From NCBI GenBank assembly GCA_028293225.1, contig JAQGPE010000596.1, positions 1-8,409 of the forward strand: a DNA stretch of 8,409 nt. Direction: 5' to 3'. The stretch is from Akkermansiaceae bacterium. Its GTDB lineage: Bacteria > Verrucomicrobiota > Verrucomicrobiia > Verrucomicrobiales > Akkermansiaceae. Below are positions 7,128 to 8,409 of this stretch, in pieces. The position numbers and the translations under genes were made by a program. A model generated the notes under the pieces. That model was not told the DNA's origin, ran no database searches, and saw nothing but the letters and a program-made list of their open reading frames with translations. How positions within the stretch are numbered: position 1 is the first letter of the stretch; each line of letters begins with the position of its first letter.

Positions 7128-7156
7128 GAGAATGCACAGGCAAAAAATCTTGTCAA
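7128..7156 (-). promoter_or_regulatory. Candidate promoter of rpmE2
   Basis: A perfect consensus -35 box TTGACA lies at 7156-7151 on the minus strand, followed by a T-rich spacer. With 17-base spacing the -10 position is ATTCTC (7133-7128), a poor match partly compensated by the TG placed as in an extended -10. The predicted leader to the rpmE2 ATG is roughly 40 bases. The -35 is strong and well placed between holA and rpmE2; the -10 is uncertain. Confidence 0.45.
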
Positions 7157-7201
7157 GCCAGCGACCCAGGCGGTTTTTCAAAAATTTCACCACGCTTCCG
7201 C

Positions 7202-8335
7202 TTACTTCTTTCGCGCCGCGGCGGTCAGTTCGACCACCAGGCGGTGCAGCACCAGCCGCTCGTCCAGGCCGCTGGTCACCAGGGTCAGGTCGGCTTTCAT
7301 CGCCGACTCCATCACCGCGCGCAGGCCTTCCAGCGTGAAAGCCGAGGCGCCGCGCATCGCCAGGAACATCGGGTAGGCATTGACGCCACCGGTCTTCTTC
7401 TGCGGCAGCCACAGGCGCTCGATCTCCGGCATGCGGTCGATCGCCGCAGCGAAGGACTTGTAGTTGCCGCCGGGCAGGCCCTTGTCGACCAGGACCCGGG
7501 CCATGAACAGGTTGCGGACGGTCGGGATGATCGAGGCGCGCATCAGGCCGACGGCGTTCTCGCCGCGCTCCAGCTGCTGGTCGATCAGCTCCAGGGCGCG
7601 CGCGGCATCGCCGTGCTGCAAGGCGTTGCCGATCTCGAAGACCACCCCGGCGCGGCTGAGTGGGACCATCTTGCGGACATCGTCCAGGGTCACCAGGCGG
7701 CGCTCCGGGCCCAGGTAGAGGTCGAGCTTGTCGAGCTCGTTGCCGATCTGGCGGGTCGCCTCGCCGGCCAGCATGATGAAAAGCTGCAGGGCGTCGTCCT
7801 CGAAGCGCAGCTTCAGCTCGCGGGCCCGGCCCTCGATCAGCGCGGCGACCTCGTCCTCCCAGCCCTCGCGGGAGGTATCGATCTTGTCGAAGACCGCCAC
7901 CTGGCCGCCCTTTTCCAGGAACTTCCAGAAGGCGCGGCGCTTGTCGATGCCGGTGGCGCTGAGCAGGAAGGTCACGCCATTGCCAAGGCCGGCCTCCAGG
8001 CAGGACTTCAGGTTCTCGACGCCCGACAGGGTCCGCTCCGAGCGGCCGGTCACGTCATCGATCAGGAAAGTCGCGTTCTTCAGCCACACCACCTTCTCGC
8101 CGCCAAAGAACGGCAGGGTCTGAAGCGCCTCGACCGCCGCGCGGCAGATCTGGAAGGCGCCCTCGGAATTGTCGGCCGTGCCGTCGACGATCTCGTGGGT
8201 AAAGCCGTCGTCATTGCCGCCGGTCAGCTCGTGGTGGAGGCGCAGGGCCTCCTCCTTCACACGTCCGTCATCGGTCCCGACGATCGCAAAGAGGTTCGAT
8301 TTCTGAGTCGCGACGGATTTCGCCTTGGCTGCCAC
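7202..8335 (-). CDS. holA: DNA polymerase III delta subunit HolA
   Basis: Delta subunit of the clamp loader, which opens the sliding clamp for loading onto primed DNA. The 377-residue protein is somewhat longer than the 343-residue E. coli HolA. It shows the family layout: an N-terminal AAA+-like domain without a usable P-loop (NLFAIVGTDDGRVKEEA, 14-30; TLPFFGGEKVVWLKN, 73-87) and a lid region with EATRQIGNELDKLDLYLG (192-209). The C-terminal collar domain contains VVFEIGNALQHGDAARALEL (231-250), RGENAVGLMRASIIP (257-271) and TLEGLRAVMESAMKADL (334-350). The start is GTG (8335-8333): an in-frame TAA lies nine bases upstream, and no other usable start precedes the homologous region. The bases just upstream, CCTCCCCC, are the opposite of a Shine-Dalgarno sequence. 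rpmE2 follows on the same strand. Confidence 0.96.
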   Translation of the reverse strand: MAAKAKSVATQKSNLFAIVGTDDGRVKEEALRLHHELTGGNDDGFTHEIVDGTADNSEGAFQICRAAVEALQTLPFFGGEKVVWLKNATFLIDDVTGRSERTLSGVENLKSCLEAGLGNGVTFLLSATGIDKRRAFWKFLEKGGQVAVFDKIDTSREGWEDEVAALIEGRARELKLRFEDDALQLFIMLAGEATRQIGNELDKLDLYLGPERRLVTLDDVRKMVPLSRAGVVFEIGNALQHGDAARALELIDQQLERGENAVGLMRASIIPTVRNLFMARVLVDKGLPGGNYKSFAAAIDRMPEIERLWLPQKKTGGVNAYPMFLAMRGASAFTLEGLRAVMESAMKADLTLVTSGLDERLVLHRLVVELTAAARKK

Positions 8336-8409
8336 GGGGGAGGTTTAGCGGCCCGTCATCAGGGCGGCAAGGGTGGAGGTGGGTTGAAGAAATTGAACCG
8401 CGAATGGAC

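Noticed and set aside
7084..7143. 20-codon N-terminal extension of L31
   Set aside because: L31 proteins begin at the MKK-HP motif. The extension is uncharacteristic and lies in the predicted leader.
7157..7201. Terminator after holA
   Set aside because: The T-rich stretches near 7142-7147 and 7176-7186 are not preceded by a stable GC-rich stem, so holA may read through into rpmE2.
8345..8407. Possible C-terminal end of a further minus-strand gene upstream of holA
   Set aside because: A 20-codon open stretch ends at TAA 8347-8345, nine bases before the holA start, but it is too short and unrecognisable to call. It needs sequence beyond the right edge.

Overview
The window is GC-rich, almost fully coding bacterial chromosome. 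It holds seven genes that I can support: dnaE (5' part, running off the left edge), two large tandem paralogous membrane proteins, a secreted coiled-coil protein, a YaeR-type glyoxalase-fold metalloprotein, type B ribosomal protein L31, and holA. I read it as a Verrucomicrobiota chromosome, most likely of the Verrucomicrobiaceae/Luteolibacter type. The basis is the 'DGK.Y....I' / 'H..G.A......LP..L...F' segment behind the signal peptide of the secreted protein, and the style of the two membrane proteins. This is inference from remembered family patterns, not from a search.

Layout from left to right. 1-1174 (-): N-terminal 391 codons of the replicative polymerase DnaE, with PHP domain and start of the polymerase domain. 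1175-1295: divergent gap. 1296-3338 and 3396-5477 (+): two consecutive genes for paralogous proteins of 680 and 693 residues. Each has a short cytoplasmic N-terminus, one membrane helix, a periplasmic domain of about 325-330 residues and a block of six C-terminal membrane helices. Three ungapped blocks (24/63, 14/32 and 19/45 identical residues) show that they are a diverged tandem duplication. 5503-6231 (-): secreted coiled-coil protein, convergent with the second paralogue. 6232-6333: divergent gap with a plausible promoter for the secreted protein. 6334-6726 (+): YaeR-like metalloprotein. 6727-6807: convergent gap with two hairpins, the outer one a probable terminator of rpmE2. 6808-7083 (-): type B L31. 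7202-8335 (-): HolA, the delta subunit of the clamp loader, with a GTG start. 8336-8409: short remainder with no supported gene.

The housekeeping genes (dnaE, holA, rpmE2) all lie on the minus strand and frame about 6 kb of less common genes. The two membrane paralogues are the part with no known function. Their shared plan is an N-in anchor, a large external helical domain with PDNP and DPGNG motifs, six more helices and a conserved external C-terminal tail. This fits an envelope sensor, scaffold or transport-related pair, but nothing in the sequence identifies a substrate or catalytic site. I found no mobile element, CRISPR array, tRNA or rRNA.
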